A program made the position numbers and the translations under genes. From Sphingomonas sp. So64.6b (GTDB lineage: Bacteria; Pseudomonadota; Alphaproteobacteria; Sphingomonadales; Sphingomonadaceae), in NCBI RefSeq assembly GCF_014171475.1, contig NZ_CP048817.1, positions 3,534,001-3,598,000 on the forward strand: a stretch of 64,000 nucleotides of DNA. Reading direction: 5' to 3'. How positions within the stretch are numbered: the stretch's first letter is position 1; the number at the start of each line of letters is the position of its first letter. Below, in pieces: positions 62,456-64,000 of the stretch. The notes under the pieces were generated by a model. It made no database searches, was not told the origin of the DNA, and saw only the letters and a list, made by a program, of their open reading frames with translations.

Positions 62456-64000
62456 GCGTTATCCTCTCTGGCACCACGAATCCGATCGATCAGAGCTCCC
62501 GGATCGCCCGGCAGCGCATCGCCGCGCCACGCGACATGCAGGTCCGGGCGCGAGAGCAGCAGAGCATGGCGATAGACTGCGGTGCGTTCATCAGGCGAGA
62601 TGTCGAGTATTTTGAGCGGCACGCCGCACGCCGCCGCGGCGGCAGCCAGCGGCACCACGTCGATCGATCGATCGAAGCGTAGCAAGGTGTACCATGGCCC
62701 GAAATCGTCATAGGCCGAACGACCGTTCGCACGCCAGAAATGCGGCGTCCGGCAGCCCGGCACCGAAGACGGCGTGAACTCGCTGATCGTAAAGCCAGGC
62801 GCGGATTCGCCGTCATAGGCGATCAGCGGCGAACGATCGTAGAAATAGCCATAGTTCAACCCGCCACAGCAATATTGCTGGACGTTGAGGTCATAGACCG
62901 ATCGTCCGAGTGTGTCGCGTGCGGCTTGCCCTGCTGGGCCAGCCGCCTCGACCGCAGCCGGCACTGCGCGGCGATGGGCAATCGCGCCCAGCGCGTGGTT
63001 CATCGCGAAATGCGAGACCTGCTCCGTGATCGGCAGGCGTTCCGCCTCGTAGGCGTCGAGGAGATGGTCCCCACCCCAACCGACAAGCCTGGCGGCGAGG
63101 AGCCATCCGAGGTTTATCGCATCGGCAATGCCGGCGTTCATACCATAGCCAGCATAGGGCACCCAGAGATGGGCGCTGTCGCCGCAGATGAAGATGCGTC
63201 GATCACGGAATTTATCGGCCACCAGCCGGCGACCGATCCAGTCCTCCTTGCTCAACACTTCATACTCGAAATCGTCGCCGACGCCGAGAATGGTGCGGAT
63301 AGACGCGTCCCGATCGACCGCGTCGAAATCTTCCTCATGCTCGTAAAGATAGGTGTGAATCAGCCAAGTCTCACGTCCGTCAATCGCAACCGTGTTGCCG
63401 GACCGTCTCGGGTTGAGCGAAAGATTCATCCATCCCGGCCGTCCCTGGATCATATCGAGAAGCTGCGGAGCGCGAATATAAGTCGACTGCACACGCTGTA
63501 CGACAGGATCGCCATGCAGCTTTGCGCCGATCAGTGTCCGGACAAGCGAGCGTCCGCCGTCGCAGCCAACCAGATAGGTGCATGAAACCTTGCGCGAGAG
63601 CCGGGTTCGAAGGTCGCAGATAGTGGCGACGACGCAAGTTTCGCTTTGCTCGGCCTCAACGAGCTCGCATTCGTTGATAATGGTGATCAGGGGTTGCTCG
63701 GCTGCGTGCGCGAAGATCAGCGGTTCCAGAAATATCTGATTGATCCTGTGCGGTGGTTCGGGCGTCGGCCACCAGGTGTCAGGGCCATCGAAGTCAGTCC
63801 AGCGTTCACCGCTGGCTGGAATTGGGATGCGCGTGATCTCGAGACCAGCAGTGACCGATGTGCGATATACGCAATCATTGGGATAGTCGGCCGGCAGGCC
63901 GGCCGCGCGGATCTTGGACGCAAGGCCCAACCGTCGAAACGCTTCCATAGTGCGCGAGGCAACGTGATTGCATTTCACACTCGGTGGTTCGCCAGCCTCG
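62452..64000 (-). CDS. FAD-dependent aromatic monooxygenase, N-terminus outside window
   Basis: At least 510 residues of a PHBH-like (FAD_binding_3, MhpA/PheA group) monooxygenase. It has the second FAD motif YLVGCDGGRSLVR and the GD motif RRIFICGDSAHLWVPYAGYGMNAGIADAINLGW, plus a C-terminal thioredoxin-like domain. The window cuts off the N-terminal GxGxxG, and the frame stays open to base 64000. It hydroxylates a phenolic ring using NAD(P)H and O2. It could supply the missing hydroxylation step (no HpaBC is in the window) or act with the adjacent FAH protein on a different aromatic. Confidence 0.85.
   Translation of the reverse strand, partial: EAGEPPSVKCNHVASRTMEAFRRLGLASKIRAAGLPADYPNDCVYRTSVTAGLEITRIPIPASGERWTDFDGPDTWWPTPEPPHRINQIFLEPLIFAHAAEQPLITIINECELVEAEQSETCVVATICDLRTRLSRKVSCTYLVGCDGGRSLVRTLIGAKLHGDPVVQRVQSTYIRAPQLLDMIQGRPGWMNLSLNPRRSGNTVAIDGRETWLIHTYLYEHEEDFDAVDRDASIRTILGVGDDFEYEVLSKEDWIGRRLVADKFRDRRIFICGDSAHLWVPYAGYGMNAGIADAINLGWLLAARLVGWGGDHLLDAYEAERLPITEQVSHFAMNHALGAIAHRRAVPAAVEAAGPAGQAARDTLGRSVYDLNVQQYCCGGLNYGYFYDRSPLIAYDGESAPGFTISEFTPSSVPGCRTPHFWRANGRSAYDDFGPWYTLLRFDRSIDVVPLAAAAAACGVPLKILDISPDERTAVYRHALLLSRPDLHVAWRGDALPGDPGALIDRIRGAREDNA

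Noticed and set aside
1..64000. tRNA, rRNA, CRISPR array, integrase or attachment site
   Set aside because: None was recognised by reading; a covariance-model tRNA scan and repeat search would be needed to exclude small ones.

Overview
The window is GC-rich, densely packed DNA. The many TonB-dependent receptors, the IclR, MarR and GlxA regulators, the LigAB-type ring-cleavage genes and the IS21/IS3 elements fit a sphingomonad-like alphaproteobacterium (Sphingomonas/Novosphingobium/Sphingobium). This is inferred from gene content; there is no rRNA or other taxonomic marker. No tRNA, rRNA or CRISPR array was seen.

Layout. (1) 1-5.2 kb: the edge of a Tat-exported protein, an exported thioredoxin-like protein with a CXXS instead of CXXC site, a frameshifted SDR, and a winged-helix/ATPase/TPR regulator. 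(2) 5.4-16.5 kb: a sugar-acid catabolic island with a lactonase-esterase fusion, an ExuT-like MFS importer, DgoK-type kinase, SDR, TonB receptor, DapA-family lyase, IclR regulator and enolase-superfamily dehydratase. (3) 16.6-22.1 kb: a MarR regulator with a clear palindromic operator, a DUF3237 protein and a CocE-type hydrolase whose 3' end is lost at an IS21-family element; NmrA-like debris lies beyond the IS. (4) 22.2-35.3 kb: an accessory region rich in DJ-1/PfpI (isonitrile-hydratase-like) genes. One of them follows a DUF2946 protein and a TonB receptor. An IS3 element, a chimeric DJ-1/GlxA remnant, an MFS exporter, a SnoaL-like protein, a Tat-type RidA protein and a broken TDT transporter are also here. 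(5) 35.8-39.1 kb: a DUF305 / beta-propeller / ECF sigma / anti-sigma operon. (6) 39.9-53.4 kb: MFS transporters, aldehyde dehydrogenase, another GlxA regulator, two more DJ-1/PfpI proteins, an aromatic/aspartate aminotransferase, a GlcD-type FAD 2-hydroxyacid dehydrogenase, a ThDP-dependent decarboxylase-like enzyme and an ArgE-like M20 amidohydrolase. (7) 53.6-62.4 kb: a near-complete homoprotocatechuate meta-cleavage cluster (HpaR, GabD, HpaE, HpaG1/G2, LigA-LigB dioxygenase, HpaF, HpaH, HpaI), then an FAH-family hydrolase and an FAD aromatic monooxygenase that runs off the window.

How it may work together. Five intact DJ-1/PfpI proteins resembling isonitrile hydratase, two GlxA regulators of the same fold and one decayed chimera lie within 27 kb. 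Regions 4, 6 and 7 can be read as one funnel: isonitrile -> N-formyl compound (DJ-1/PfpI) -> amino acid (M20) -> arylpyruvate (aminotransferase, or 2-hydroxyacid dehydrogenase) -> arylacetaldehyde (ThDP enzyme) -> arylacetate (aldehyde dehydrogenase) -> homoprotocatechuate -> pyruvate + succinate. The individual family calls are well supported. The joined pathway, a route for consuming tyrosine-derived isonitriles, is my inference and is the main candidate for an undescribed system here.
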